In this document: positions 22,391-35,049 of the stretch, in pieces | Layout: the number at the start of each line of letters is the position of its first letter | Numbering within the stretch: the stretch's first letter is position 1 | NCBI GenBank assembly: GCA_001430745.1 | Contig: KQ482041.1 | Coordinates: 1,048,113-1,089,731 of the forward strand | Source of the DNA: Auxenochlorella pyrenoidosa | Lineage: Eukaryota; Chlorophyta; Trebouxiophyceae; Chlorellales; Chlorellaceae | Direction: 5' to 3' | Length of the DNA stretch: 41,619 bases | Notes under the pieces: model-generated | The model's database searches: none | Seen by the model: only the letters and a program-made list of their open reading frames with translations | What the model was told of the DNA's origin: nothing | Translations under genes and position numbers: made by a program

Positions 22391-23544
22391 CAAAACTGTT
22401 ACCCATCTTCAGCTTACCTACAAACTATTGTTGCATCCTTGTGCCTTGGACCCTCGCACTGACACCCGGGTACACCCCGCCTGCTTGTGCTGCTAGTCTG
22501 TCTGACAGCAACATGACTTCTGCCCCACGCATTCATCCACGATTAGCTGCGCCAATACCCAGAACCGACCATTCTTTACTCAGACGAACCGGCCATTTCG
22601 TTCGCAAGACCCTCTCTCCTTTTATGCTGGTGCGCCCAGGGCAGCAAAGAGCGGCGGCCTCCCGTCCCGCCACACATCCCCGCCGAGGGCTCCACCCTGT
22701 AGCATCCGCTGCTCATGCATGTTTATGCCTGTTGAACCTTTATACTGGTTGCACTCCCAACATTTGCAATCTCTTGCACAAGTGCGAATGGATTGAGGGG
22801 TTATGGGGCTGTTCGTGCACAAACAGCACGTGCTGCTGGGTGGGTCATAAGCCGTGCTGCCGCCCGGGCGGACCCAACATACTGCTCCTGCCTTATAGCC
22901 AGCAATTACAAGCAAGAGAGGAGAAAATTTGGAGGACGGTGCAGTGCTGTGGGCTCAAATGTCGAGATGTGGGCAGCAAGTGCGTCAGCACTTGTGAGCT
23001 CAATGCTGCTCGCCATGCCCCTGCAAGCTGGAGCAAGCGCCGCTGCTGTTGCACAAGTCTGCAGGTGCACTTGCCTGTCTGATTGTCGAGGCTGGCTCAT
23101 TGAGGACCATACCAGCAAAAGGACTTATGCGAAAGCTGCTTGCAGGGAGGCACAGGGCAATCGGACCTGTGGGCCTGCTGTGCCTGCTGTGCTTTCACCG
23201 ACTGCCAGCTGGTGAAAGTGGAGAGTTACATGCAACCGGTCATACAAAGGCAATGCACAGAAAACATGAAGAAAGGTGGCAGGATTGCTAAAATTTCCTC
23301 TAGGTGGACATTGTATGGGCCTGCGGCAGACTGACACAGGCACCGGTGTCCAATGTCTGCACCCAAGCTTGTAGTACAGAAACAGATATTAAGGAGGACG
23401 AGAAATTGTACAGACGGCAGCATGTCCACATGCTGACCAACATGCTGCGGTCGCAGGCAGCAGGGCAGAGAGCCTAGCTTCAGCCCTGGCTTGTGCCTTG
23501 TGCCAATCTGTGGACGCTGTGTATGGCCGCGCTGCTGCTGCTCG
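22391..23544. other. Convergent intergenic region, comparatively AT-rich
   Basis: 1154 bases between two stop codons. No exon with splice-consistent coding was found on either strand. The composition is visibly richer in A and T than the genes. It probably holds two long 3' UTRs. Confidence 0.5.
23226..23230 (-). terminator. Candidate polyadenylation signal of the amino acid permease
   Basis: TGTAA on the minus strand about 315 bases beyond the permease stop codon. The distance is compatible with a long algal 3' UTR; the motif alone is weak evidence. Confidence 0.3.
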
Positions 23545-26500
23545 TCAGTCGAACAGCTTGTAGGTGCTCCAGCTGACAATGATGTTTTGGAAGCTCCCGA
23601 CTGTAGCTGCAGTGCGGGAGTGCTTGACAGTTGTCAGGGCCTGAGTGAGCACCAAGGGCTGCCATGCACTGCTCCACCAGCCTGCGCACACTCCTGCCCA
23701 GGCTTGCCTGCAATGCACACCAGCAACATCACGACCGCAACGGTGTACATGAGCCACAGGATGGCGCCACGCGGCTTGAAGACCTGGGGGCAGGCGTGGA
23801 GATGGGCATAGGCGCTGCGGCTGTGGGCTTTGCTGTCTAGGAAGACGTGCTGTAGGCATGACGCCAGTGGTTGGGGCCTGCCTGTGCTGCACACGGGTGA
23901 AGCGGGAACCCAATGCCCCGCCCCAACACCCCCCACCACCACCACCACCACCCCCCCCGGCCCGGGCCCACCTTGATGTACATGGTGAACGGGAATCCAA
24001 TGGCCAGGGGCCAGAAGGTGACCGCCCCCACAAGTCCAACCACCGCGCTGAAGAAGGGCTGCAGTCATGGCAGCCGGTGTGGGAAGAGCGCACTTGTTCA
24101 GGCAGGCAGGTGATGCACCTGCATCAGTGCTGGCTGCCAATCTTGAGACGCAAAGTCTGCTGCTCGAGTTTGCAGCCCCTGCCCGACCCCCCCCAGACCA
24201 GCTCCGCCCCTGCTCACAATGATGCACGCGACGGCTGTGCAGAGCAGCACGTAGGTGGATCGCAGCAGCAGGCGCTGCCAGAAGGGCAGCAGGTAGCCCT
24301 GGTCGTTCATCGGCACGCGCTCGTTGGCAGCACCTGCGACACCGCGATGGGGGCAGGCAGTTCATGGCAAGCTTGGCGGCGCAGCCAGAATGGCGTCGAC
24401 ATGGCAAGCACACGGTGCAGGCTACGTCTAACAAAGCCGTGCGTGTGCACGCCTCACCTGTGTCCAAGTGGAACATGGCCTGGGAGCCCAGCCGGCTGGC
24501 AACCGACAGGCGGTGCAGGTGCGAGTGGTGGCCGTGCTTCCCTGATGCACCGTCCTTGGGCAAAGAGATGCCGTCCACAGAGATGAAAGAGGCATGCCGA
24601 GGGTGCCAGCCTGTGCGGCGAAGGAGTGGGCAGCAGGGCAAACACAGGACAAGAGTGAGGTGCGGGCTGGAAGGTTGCACGTGGGAGGCTGTGCCACAGC
24701 TGTGGACATCAGCTGGCCACAACATTCCCCACGGCCCAGCTCCATGTTTGGTGCAGCCGGGCCCTCCTCACCCTGAGGGACGAGGTCGGGCAGCGGCGCG
24801 CTGTTATGCAACACAACACCGCCAGAGCCGCGGGCGCTCATGCGCCGCAGGCGCATGGGGCCCGAGGCCTGCGGTGCCAGCGATCCGACACTGAACTCGC
24901 TGAGCTGCACACCCAGCCCGCTCTCCACTTCTGCCTCCGACAAGGGCGGCAGGTGCGAGGGCGCGGCGCTGGCCAACCCGTTTGGGGCGCCTGCCGCCCC
25001 ATTCACGCCTGCTCCACTGATCTTTGGCAGGGGCCCTGCGCCCTCCTTGCCCTCCTGCCACTCCTCCAGGGCCGCCTGCTGCGACTGCCGGCGCAGGCGG
25101 TACGCCTTCAGGTGGCTCTCAAGCGTCTCAAACACGGGCTGGGCCCAGACCTGCCGGGGGTGGCAGCATTGCCGACTGTGAGTGCATGTTTGTGGGTCTG
25201 GTTGCCACAGACAGGGGGCGAGCCGCTGGCACTCGCTCAGAGCTGAGGTTGCACCTGCAGCAGGTGCCGCGAGCAGCAGCCTACCTGCCAGGCAGTGATC
25301 ATGTGAATGACGATGAAGAAGTTGGCCAGAACCATCACCCTGCACATCCGGGGCAGGGGAGGTGCTAGGTGCAGGCGCCAGGTCGGGCAGCGATTGCATG
25401 TCTCGAGGGCTTTGCCTGCCCAAAGGCGGTCGGTGCATGGAGAGCATGTTTTGCACTCCTGCCACCTGCTGCTGGGTCATTCGTTGGCAGCACCACTTTC
25501 TGCAGTCTTTCCAGCTGCAGTGCTGGATGAGCACCTCCCAGCATACCGCTGCAACACGACCAACGCAACAAGCAGCAGCACTGCCCAGGTAGGGCAGGGG
25601 GGACCGCCCTGAAGCGTCGCCCAGAGATGCAGGCACGCACCAGTCTGGCGCCTGCTCAAAGCCCTGCAGCACCTCGCCGGGCACGTCGTCACCCAGCGCA
25701 GAGTAGCACGCCACCGCGCTAGAGATGTAGAAGCCAAAGGCGGCCGTCACCGCCACCCAGACGGCCTGCAAGAGCACGGCCACGGGATCAGCTGCGGTTC
25801 GCGCTCCCTTCTGTGCATGCTCACTGCCGACTGGGAGTGACTGGCCTGCAGCAGCCGGCCTGTGCTGGCGGGGCCCCCGGGGGTGTGGCTGTGGAAGGAG
25901 CGGGGCCTGCATCTGCGCCCAGCCCCACTGCTGCAGCCTCACCTTGCTCATCGTCCTCTCAGCCTTTGGCGGCTGCCTCAGGGTGTCCTGGATTTCAAGC
26001 AGCACCTGCAGGGTGGAACAGGGGCCGTGGATGTGATTGTGCGCAATCGCAGGTGCCCAGCACCGGCTACCTGTCATCAACCCCCAGCCCGCCCTTGATG
26101 CCTGCCGGCAGCTGAGCCTGCCGACAGCTGCGCGTGCCTGTGTGAAACCGAAGGCAAACGCCAGGTTTCCCAGGCTGCAGTGGGAGGAAAGGAGGCATGC
26201 TTGACGGGTTGCTGCCTGCGCGCCACTGTGATCACAGAGCTGGGGCCGCTGCGAATGACAAACAGAACAGCACTAACCGAGAAGCCGTCCCATGGGTCCA
26301 GTGTGGAGCACGGCAAGGAGACAGCAGGCCGTGTGGACGCGACATCAAAGATGCAGCCAGCCGGTGCATCCCTGCCGTCCTTGCAGGCTCACGCGTTGAG
26401 GATGCCAAAGGCCTTGTTGGCGGGGGAGGTGCCTGGTCGCCCGCCCACGCTGCCCAGGTGGTTGCCGCTGTAGGCCAAGCCCAGGCCCAGCGCGATGAGG

Positions 26501-27743
26501 ACGTAGCCCAAGCTGGACAGCGTGCCCAGCGCAGACACCCACCAGATCTCCTCCAGGCTGGGGATCTACACACGCAGCGAGGGAGGAACATATGCAGGGA
26601 GCGTCGAGGGCATGTTGAGCCTTTCTGGCGTCCATCATTTGGAGGTACATCCAGGCGGCATCGCATGCCCCGCCTCACCTGGCTGAACACCAGCTCAAGA
26701 GCGCCCAAGATCAGTGAAAACTGCCACTGCTTGGTGGGCTGGCTGTGCAGGTAGCCCGCGATGGTTTGCATCGCGATTGCGCCCGTGATTGTGTAGGCTG
26801 CATGGAGGGGCCAGTGAGGCAGGCACCTTGACTGCTGCAGCACACCGCAGCCACGGCAGCGGCACACCTGGTCGTCACGTGCACCATGCAGCATACGCTG
26901 CTGCAAGCCCGCTGCAACGGGCGGTTCACATGTGCAAACACGCACCGATGTCTGACAGGACCAGGTTGAGCATCTGGAAGATGGAGACGGCAATGGAGCC
27001 GCGTCGGCCGAGCAGGTGGGCGACCAGGTGATGGTACCGGCTGAACTCGATGCCATCCGTCTGGTACATCTTTGTGAGCATCAGGGACGCGCACATGATG
27101 ATGACGAAGAAGGCGCAGAGGCAGATGGGGCCTGCCACCCAGCCCAGCCAGGCGACCGAGTTTGGCAGGCCTAGCACGCCCGCGCCTGCTCGGCGGGCAG
27201 GGCAAGGTAGGGCGCGTGCAGGCGGCGCCTTAAGGCAACAGCAGCTGCTGCTGCCGGGCAGGCAAGGGGAGCATGGCACATTCGCTGACATGTCTGCATG
27301 AACAACAGGGCTGCATGGCGCAACTGCTGGCAGGGCAGCACCTGTGATCAGCAGCCACATGCGCATGCGCGTCCTGGCATCCCGCCCTCCTTACCAACAA
27401 CTGCGCAGAAAATGTGGCCCACAGCCGTCCATAGTGTCCCTGCAAGGCAATCACGGTTTATGTCTGTTCAGTTATGTTGCACGCAGGGTGGATGAGTGGC
27501 ATGCAACAAGGTTGGTTGGCCTGCTCAGTGTGCCCGCCCGAGCGGCGGTGGAACCTCCGCCAACACCCCATGTGCAAAGTGTCGGCTGGCAGGTATCCGC
27601 ATGCCCCGGCAGTCTGAGTGCCGAGTTCTGCTTGAAGCGCGGCTGCTCCAAACACCAGCGACTGCGCTCCGGGAGTCCGCCAAAGGGCCACTCAAGCCCG
27701 CCGCACCTGTCTTCCCGTTTTCGGGTACTTCGTGTGATTTCAT
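23545..27743 (-). CDS. Amino acid/auxin permease (AAAP) family transporter with long hydrophilic loop
   Basis: Fifteen exons: 27743-27656, 27439-27395, 27185-26946, 26797-26679, 26565-26393, 26174-26138, 26005-25943, 25765-25641, 25339-25285, 25150-24772, 24610-24458, 24333-24218, 24058-23972, 23783-23708, 23606-23545; 605 residues. The AAAP (PF01490) path is clear: GTLWTAVGHIFCAVVGAGVL, GLPNSVAWLGWVAGP, LVLSDIAYTITGAIAMQTI, FAFGFTQVLLEIQDTLRQPP, CYSALGDDVPGEVLQGF, FIVIHMITAWQVWAQPVFE, FWPLAIGFPFTMYIK, ATVGSFQNIIVSW. These are proton-coupled amino acid importers of the plasma or vacuolar membrane; the substrate is not predictable. Residues about 330-505 form a hydrophilic, Ser/Gly/His-rich insertion within a loop, making it roughly 120 residues longer than plant AAPs. 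Introns 6 and 14 use GC donors. The 29-residue first exon is chosen by phase only and is less certain. Confidence 0.85.
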
Positions 27744-28157
27744 GTCTCTTCAGAGCAGAGGGACGGCGAGGGACGCGGATGCAGGTGTTCTTTGGGCAAG
27801 GGCAGGCGGCTGCAGCCACCCTGCTTTCGGACAGACCGGACTCGCTGCTCACACTTGCCCAGAACACGATATGAGGTCAGAAGCGGTGCTGCACACGCGT
27901 CCCTGCCCAAACGGCCCAAGAGGGCATAGCCACCGCTGCCAGCTGGCCGTGCGCTGCCGCCCAGCTGGCCGAGCAATGAAATGTCTCCCTTAGCCATGCA
28001 CAACAAGACATGCGCTTGCACCGCGAGAGTGGGGACACACGTCTGAGACATGGTAATTCCCGGAAACCAGAAGGTTCGTTCATTGCAAGTGTTTGTTCAG
28101 AGTGGCCAGGCGCCCTGGGCCATGCCGACTGTTGTCCGCGCCGGCTCCCACCATGGG
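27744..28157. other. Intergenic: permease upstream region and Rsm22 3' flank
   Basis: 414 bases with no coding recognised. It serves as upstream region of the permease and 3' flank of the Rsm22-like gene, both on the minus strand. Confidence 0.5.
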
Positions 28158-31100
28158 TTACTCCTGCCCCAGGCCTTGCCCTGCTGGCGGCTCGGCAGAT
28201 CGGAAGCGGGCCTGGTAGTCCAAGGGCCAGAGATCTCCCCAGCGCAGGCTGCGCGCCAGCCGGTAGGCTGCTGTGCCTCCCGCCCCTCGACGAGCCGCTG
28301 CGCGTGACACCACCTGCCGCACCAGAAAGCCGCCCAGCTGCCCCTGACACGCCTGCTGGTGACCCTCCATTGGCGGCGCCGCGCTGCACAAGTCGAGCAC
28401 GACGTGCCCGCTGCGCTTGCGCGGCGTGCGGATGACTCGGGACCAGCCACCGCTGGCGGCCCTCGCCGCCGCCACAGCCGCTGGCTCTGCAGCCTCCCAG
28501 TCCACGCGCTCCCCGTTGAACAGCAGGTCTGCCGTGGCCTCCGAGACGGGGGCCAGCACCCAGGGGCCCGGCCGACCAACGGTGGGACCACCGCCTGCTG
28601 CCTGTGCTGCCGCATCCTGCTGCGCATGCTGGGCTGCCGCTGCCAGCTCAGCCTCCAGCTGTGCCGCCAGCTCGGCGCTGCCGCCCTCCTCGTCCTCCTC
28701 TGCAAGATCGAGTGAGGTGCGCATGACGGCCGGCATTGCACAGATCGGCGCAGAAGGCATCGAGCTGCAGACGGGCACCAAATTGAATGCCAAATGACAG
28801 TGGGGGCCGTTCCCACCCTCCAACAAGGCAGAGGCCCCTGATGCTGCTGTTCAGCCCGCCTCACCGTCCAGCACAGACTGCAGTAGCAGGCGCCGAGTGG
28901 CCTCATCCAAACCATCTGGCCCTGCGGGGCTGCCTGCGGCCGCCGCCAAGGCTGCGGACTGCTGCCGGAGCTGGGAGGCTGAGCCCTTCCCGCCCGCGGC
29001 CTCCCTGCCGAGCTCACGCTCGCTGTCGCTGTCGCTCTCACTGCTGCTGCTGCTGCTGCTACTGCTGCCATCGCTGCTGCCGCTCTCCCAGTCACTGTCT
29101 GATTCGCTGCTGGTGGCCCCCCGCTCCTCCTCCTCCTCCTCCCCGCCGGCGTCGCCCCACCAATCATCCACATCCTGCTGCCCCTCTTCATCGTCCTCGC
29201 TGTCAGAGTACAGGACCAGGGGCATTGCACCAGCAGGAACCTGCGCAGTACAGCAGGCATGCAGCGACACAAGCCATGAGAGGGGGCCCGCTGGCCGGCG
29301 GCGCGCTGCGCATCCCCTGGTGGGCAGCTGCATCCACCGGCAAATGAAATCCCGCGCCCCTGTGTCAGAAGGTCCAGCCAGGACAACCCTCCACCTGACC
29401 CGCAGGCCACTTGTCACACTGGGGGCGTGCCCCTCCCCTGCCCTGTATGGGCTCCTCACACACACAGGCTCCTCACCCGGCGGGGCGCCAGGTTGGCGGG
29501 GATGTGCAGCGAGTCCTGCGGGTCCTCAAAGCTGGGGAAGAAGCTGCCAGCCACCGCGGGCTGCTGCTCTGCCGTGTGCACCGCGGGGCGCGGCCCCCTG
29601 CGAAGCAGCATGAAAGCATGCGCAGGCGCTCTGTCGGGCAAGCCACGGAGCTGGCCGGAAGGGGGCTGGCGGGCGCTGCCCAAGCGCAGGCCAGGCCTGG
29701 TGAGAAGCCGCCACCACACCAGAGCCAAGCATGCCCATCTGCTGGCTGCACACCGGGCGATTGCCATGTAGCTGAAGCGCTCGTCCTGGTAGGTGCGGGG
29801 CTGGATGCCGGCGCTGGCTTTGGCCGCGCGCTGCAGCTGGGTGCGCTGCAGGTCGAGGGGGCAGGGGCAGGCAGGGTATGGGTGAGGGATGGGCGCCGGG
29901 CTCAGGCTGTGGGACCTGCACACACAGGCGTCTCATGAGAAGAATGAGAAGAAGCACATCTTTAAGAGTTCGCCTCAAATTTTGGTCAAACACCACAGCT
30001 TGCCTGGAAGCGCTGCACAAAGTGGCACCAGGAGGCGCGGCGCTCCAGCGGGCAGGGTCCGTCGTGCGGGCAGGGCGCCACCACGTGCGCCCCCGCCGCC
30101 TCTGCCGCGCCGTCGCTGCCGACGGCGCCCGCCTGCGGCTGCCCCCGCTGCTGCTGTTGCTGGGCCTCGCGGGCTGCCAGCTCCAGCAGCTGGGTGCGCG
30201 CCCTCTGGATGTGGGACGACCCGGCAGGGGTGCCCGGCTCCACAAGCACCAGCACCCCCGAGGTGCGCTCCCACAGCTGCTCCACCAGCCGCCTGCGGAG
30301 CCAAGGCAACGAGCATGCGCATGGGGATCTGCCAGCGCTGTGCATGGCAATGCAGCCGCCACCAGGCGCGGGGCACTGGCTCATCACGACGCGCCGGCTC
30401 AAGGCCCAGCAAAGCACACCACTCTGCGCGCCCACCTGCGCTCCGAGTCGCTGCGCAGCTCCCCAAGCACGTAGCCAGCTGTGATGAGGTCGTACCGCCT
30501 GCCCTGCTGCGAGCGGTACCGCGGCGGCAGCTTGAACATCCAGCGCAGGCGCGGCGGCGGCGCCGGCAACGACGGCGCACCTTCACCCTTCTCGCCGCTG
30601 CTCTCCAGCTGCACCCCTTGCAGCGCCCCTGGTGCCGCCGCCCTGCCGCCTGGTCCCTGCCCCCGCTCGTGCCGCTGCTGCGTGCTACGCTCCACTGCTG
30701 CTGCCGCCGCCGCCAAGGCTGCTGCATACTGCTCCCGCTGCCGCTGCTGAATCTCCCCGCCAAGCCAGGCCATGGCCCCTGCGGGCTCCACAGCTGTGGC
30801 CTCGAGGGGCGCCTGCGGCCAGACCTGCTGCGCAGCCCAGACAGCCGTGCCGGGCCCCGCCCCAAAGTCGAGCTGAGTGGAGGGGCGCCAGCCCGGCCGT
30901 CGCGCTGCCACCTCGCCAAGCACGTGCCTCAGCGCGGCATAGCAGGCCGGCAGGCGTGTTGCTGCATAGGCCAGCGCCGCAGGCATGTCGTAGAGCGAGC
31001 CGCCCTCCGCGATGCTGGACCGTGCAGCCGTCGCCGCAGCCTCTGCTTCTGCCTGCGCTGCCTGCTCGGCAGACAGCAGCTTGCCAGCCTCCCCCAGCAG

Positions 31101-31750
31101 CGCTGCCATGTCGGCCTCGGGAAGAGCAGAGGCATCGCGCACAGGCAGTGCCGCGGCCTTTGTCAGCAGCTCCAGTGCAACGTTGCGGCTCTGCCGTCGC
31201 TTTCCGCGGCGCTGGCGCCGCGCCGCCGCCGCCTCCTCGCCCTCGGCAGCGCCTGCAGCCGCCTCCAGCTGCTCCGCCAGGTTTGGGTGCACGCCGCCGC
31301 GGTGCTTTGACCGGGACATGGCGCGCAGCCGGTAGCTCAGCTCCTGGCCCCGCCGCTTCACGCCCTTGCGGTTGGCTCCTGAGCAGGGGAAGGGTGGGTT
31401 GGGTGGTCAGTGTCACAGGTCGGCCTGAGCAGAACACCGCCAGCTGCTTCTCTGTGGGGCAACGAGCCGTTCTGCCTGCGTTTCACGAATCGTGTTTCCG
31501 TGTTTGATGTTCTCTTGAACTTTTCATGGGGAAAGCCCCTGCCACACCCACCCTTGGCGGCCTCGTCGATGGCGGCGGCAACGTCCGGCGGCAACACCGT
31601 CATTCCGCCCCGCAGGCTGACCAGCTGCGCCACCTCTGCTGCGATGACATTTGGTTGCTGCTGCACCTGCTGAGCAACGCTAGAAGTGGAACCGAGCCGC
31701 GCCAAGCGTCCTAGGAGCGTGCTCCCCTGCCGGCGCAGGGCTGCCGACAT
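28158..31750 (-). CDS. Rsm22/METTL17-like mitochondrial ribosome assembly methyltransferase-fold protein
   Basis: Exons 31750-31552, 31378-30436, 30292-30004, 29845-29754, 29597-29477, 29240-28865, 28699-28158; 853 residues. Residues 1-30 (MSAALRRQGSTLLGRLARLG...) are a mitochondrial presequence. The Rsm22 core (PF09243) reads ALAYAATRLPACYAALRHVL, LDFGAGPGTAVWAAQ (SAM-fold motif, about 236-249), YDLITAGYVLGELRSDSER and LVLVEPGTPAGSSHI. C455, C461 and C470 in CPHDGPCPLERRASWC, with C778 in HVVLDLC, match the family's Fe-S ligand pattern. The C-terminal VIRTPRKRSGHVVLDLC and YRLARSLRWGDLWP complete it. The family assembles the mitoribosomal small subunit. Residues about 555-735 are an acidic, Ser-rich insertion that splits the C-terminal half. 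Intron 3 has a GC donor. It is divergent from the CCDC97-like gene. Confidence 0.88.
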
Positions 31751-32236
31751 ATTGCGAGCTGCCGCAGCGGCCCACAGCAAGTATACCTTAAACCCAATTG
31801 CAAATTGCGGCCAGATGCGCCATGCATGCAGCGAAGTGCCGTGTGCTGCGGCTGTCGAGTCTCGTCTTTGCCTTGTTAATATTTTCGTCGCTTGGTGACC
31901 TGTCTTATTTGTCCACAGTGCGCGATCAATGATCGCGCCTTGATTTGCGCTCCCTGCAGCATTCCGCAGTCGCACCTCGCTCCTGTTCCGCGTTTCTCGG
32001 CAACCAGAGAGTGTGAGAGTACAGCGAAACCATCGCCAAATAGAGCATTAGGTCCAACTGCGCTTTTATGCAGCTGCTGCACTCTGCCCGGGCGCCGCCG
32101 CCTGCCGCCACTCCTGGCAGCGCTCAAATTGCCACCCGAGGCAATGCTTGCGGGGCAGCGTGCCGCAGGGATGGTGCCGGCAAAGCTCACTTTTCTCATT
32201 CTAAACTCCTTGTGCATCCTGCAGAGAAGCCACCCC
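31751..32236. promoter_or_regulatory. Divergent intergenic region, Rsm22-like / CCDC97-like
   Basis: 486 bases between two divergent starts; must carry both promoters. An in-frame ATG at 32143 upstream of the chosen CCDC97 start and an in-frame leftward extension of Rsm22 exist but show no conserved sequence. The CAG at 32222-32224 could be a splice acceptor of a 5' UTR intron. Confidence 0.5.
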
Positions 32237-34452
32237 ATGGGGAATGATACGCACAGTCTGCCGCAGGCGGCGATTGACGCGATTTCCGCCCGCCTGGCAG
32301 CACTCCCTGACCTGCGCCTGCCTGCTCAGCTGCAGAGCGGCGCCAGCGAGCAGCGCAAGAAGGAGTACCTGCAGGCCCTGCTGCTGCACGATCCGGGTGA
32401 GTGGTGCTGGTTCGAGAGGCCGAGGCGGCGATTTCTGGGTGCTGAGCTGCATGGCGTGGAAGATGGCAGGAGCAACGTTGTCGCCAAACTCTCGCTGCCT
32501 GTCCCGGCAGCCTTCCTGCTGCAGGAGTCTTCCTCGAGCGGCACGGCAGCAGCTTGAGCACTTTCGAGCGGGATCAGTTCCAGCCGCTGCGGGGGGATTA
32601 TGAGGCAAGCAAGGGGAATGCACTGCTGCCTGTGCCAGCCCGGCCAGGCCTGGTGCAAGCTCGTGGGTCAGCCGCGCAGGTGGCGTCTGCACGTGAGATC
32701 ACGGCGCTTGCTGGAAATGGCATGGCATCAGCATGGGAGGCGGTGCCCCGCGCGTCTCACAACGCCATGCTCTGCGCCTGCAGGTGGACTTTTACCTGCG
32801 CCTGCTGGCAGATGGAGAGGATGAGAAGAAGCGCAGCCAGGTCTCACGCAACCGCCGCCTCGCGGCCATGAACAGGTGCGGGCGCTGCGCCGAGAGCAGC
32901 GCTCACAGCGGGCCGAGCTGTGCTGCCAAACTGCTTGTGGGCCTACGTGCAGGGTCACCTTGCGGTGGTCCCACCCTGCACCTGTCTGCCTTCTCTTCCA
33001 GGCTCCTCAAGGAGGGAACTTATTTTTCAGAGAAGGAAATGCGCGACCGCCAGCCTGGCACATACCACCAGGTCGGCCAGGCCCCGCCTGTGCTGCCATG
33101 TACAGCATGCATCCGTGTGTTCGCCAGGCCTGCTGCCGTGTCCATGTCCGTGGAAAGGTGGCAGCCAGCAGCATACATGCCTGGCATACAGGCGCTTTGA
33201 CACCTGCCCAGCACATCCCCTGTGCAGTACATCGGGCAGTACCACCCTCCTGAGGTGCCGGAAGGTGCGTGCAGCCACACGACTGCACGTGCTGCAGCTT
33301 TTCCCGCCCATGACTCAGGATCCTGCTGCTGTCTTGCACTCGCCTGCCAGCCGGGGCGCTGTGAGATGGTCTTTGGGCGCCCCGGGATGCCATCTTGTCA
33401 GGCCTGCTGCTGTGCATGCCTTCTGTGTCTGCAGTCCCGGGCGAGGGCTGCCAGGCTGGTGCCCTGTTGGCAGAGAGCATCATGCGGCAGCAGGATGAGC
33501 TCAGCATGCGGCAACGCGCCCAAGACGAGGCCCGGCAATGGGGCCGGGCTGAGGCGGCGGCTGCGGCACAGGAGAGCGAGGAGGAGAGCGACAGCGAGGA
33601 TGAGCGGTCCCAGGGGCAGCAGCAAGGAGCCGCTCCGGGCGGCGGCGGCTCCGCTGAGCAGCACCAAGCGCAGCAGGCTGGGGACAGCAGTGATGGAGAC
33701 GGCCAGGCAGGCCCCGAGAGTGCAGGCTTCGGTGGGGCTGGCGCGGCAGGCGAGGGACCCTCATACATTCGCATCCCTCCCGAGGAGCAACACGAGAACG
33801 GTGGGCTGGGCGGCAGGGCAAGCAGTGGCGGGGTGAGAGAAGGCCCTAGCATGGATGCAAGCCTGCAGGGCGCTGCAGCAGACTTGTCGCCTCGTCAAAC
33901 GCCCAAGGTTCCTATCCAGCTTTCCTGCCAAGCAACGCGTGGTTTCCCTCGCTTGCAGCTGCGGCCTTTCTGGACATCATGAAGCAGCGCTTCCTGGCGG
34001 GGCAGGACGAGGGAGTGGACTATGCCGCCATTGACGCGGGTGGGCAGGGCAGGGGGGCCGGGATTGGGAGGCGGGACGAGCAGCTGGGCTGATGCTGGCA
34101 TTTCCAGGCTGGGTAGGTGCGCAGGAAGAGAGCTAGAGCGGGAGGCGGATGGGGTACAAGGAGATTGGATTGCAGATCTTGAATCCGTGCTGATGGGGAG
34201 CCCAGCTGGGGAGGTCATGGCCCCTGATCAGCACCGCACCGAGTGATCCGCAAGGCACATCTGTTGGTTCCCAGCATGCCTCAGCATGTCCCTCCTCCAA
34301 CTCGGCTGCGCAGCTGCGTGCCATGGCCGGCCCCCTGGCTCATGGTCCACGCGCCCTCGCGCTGCCCCTGCGCAGACGCTGAGCTGGACGAGGATTGGGC
34401 GGTGGAGCTGGGGCGGGACGCCGAGGCTGCCTACTTTGATGACGAGGCATGA
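32237..34452 (+). CDS. CCDC97-domain protein (spliceosome-associated family)
   Basis: Exons 32237-32396, 32525-32604, 32784-32875, 33002-33071, 33228-33264, 33435-33800, 33959-34039, 34376-34452; 320 residues. The CCDC97 domain (PF09747) is recognised from VFLERHGSSLSTFERDQF, LRGDYEVDFYLRLL, VSRNRRLAAMNRLLKEGTYF, SEKEMRDRQPGTYHQYIGQY and, at the end, FLDIMKQRFLAGQDEGVDYA followed by ELDEDW and YFDDEA. In animals CCDC97 associates with the SF3B part of the U2 snRNP; a nuclear splicing role here is by homology only. The middle (about residues 145-255) is a Gln/Glu/Ser/Gly-rich disordered spacer. Intron 2 has a GC donor (GAG/GCAAGC). The start could be 94 bases upstream at 32143 in the same frame; 32237 was chosen because conserved sequence begins soon after. 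Confidence 0.85.
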
Positions 34453-35049
34453 GCGACCACACCAGAGCGCAGGCAGATGCGGCTCAGATTGCGGCGCCAG
34501 CGCTGACAACCAAGGTACGCTGAGCCTGAAGGTGCCGGGTACGCGGGCAGAGTCCATCCTCTTGCAGCACTGCCTGCCCTGCATGCCGCTTTGCGGATTC
34601 GTCTGTGCAAGCTGTCTGTTGATTGGGCCGAGTTTTTCGGAATGCCATGGAGAGTCTAGCACGGTGTGATGCAGACTGAGGTAGCAGGGACCCTAGCGCA
34701 GATAAGGTACAAGGTGATGCCGATCTGGAAGAAAAATGCAACGGAATGATGGGTGGCCTGCAACCAGCCTGCATTGTGGCAAAGCATGGGTACCGGAGCG
34801 AGCACCCACAACCCTGCTGTGAGATGGCGAGTCTGGTCGAGACTCAAGTGCAGCATTGGAGGCTCACAATGCCGTTGCATGGGTGCCAAAGCACAGATCG
34901 GCAGCGGATCGCCGCCATGCGCCACCCTGTCTTGTGTGCGTGGTGTCCTTGAAGCCTGTTGCCAGTCTCTACTGCATTGAGCGCCCCCTTGTGGCAAACC
35001 TGGCTGCCTGAAGTGCTCTGAGCGGGGGGGTGAAGAGACGGGAGCAGCC
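34453..35049. other. Intergenic upstream of the pocket-protein gene
   Basis: 597 bases between the CCDC97-like stop and the pocket-protein ATG. No exon resembling the RbN domain or anything else could be found on the plus strand here. It probably contains a 3' UTR and a promoter. Confidence 0.55.
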
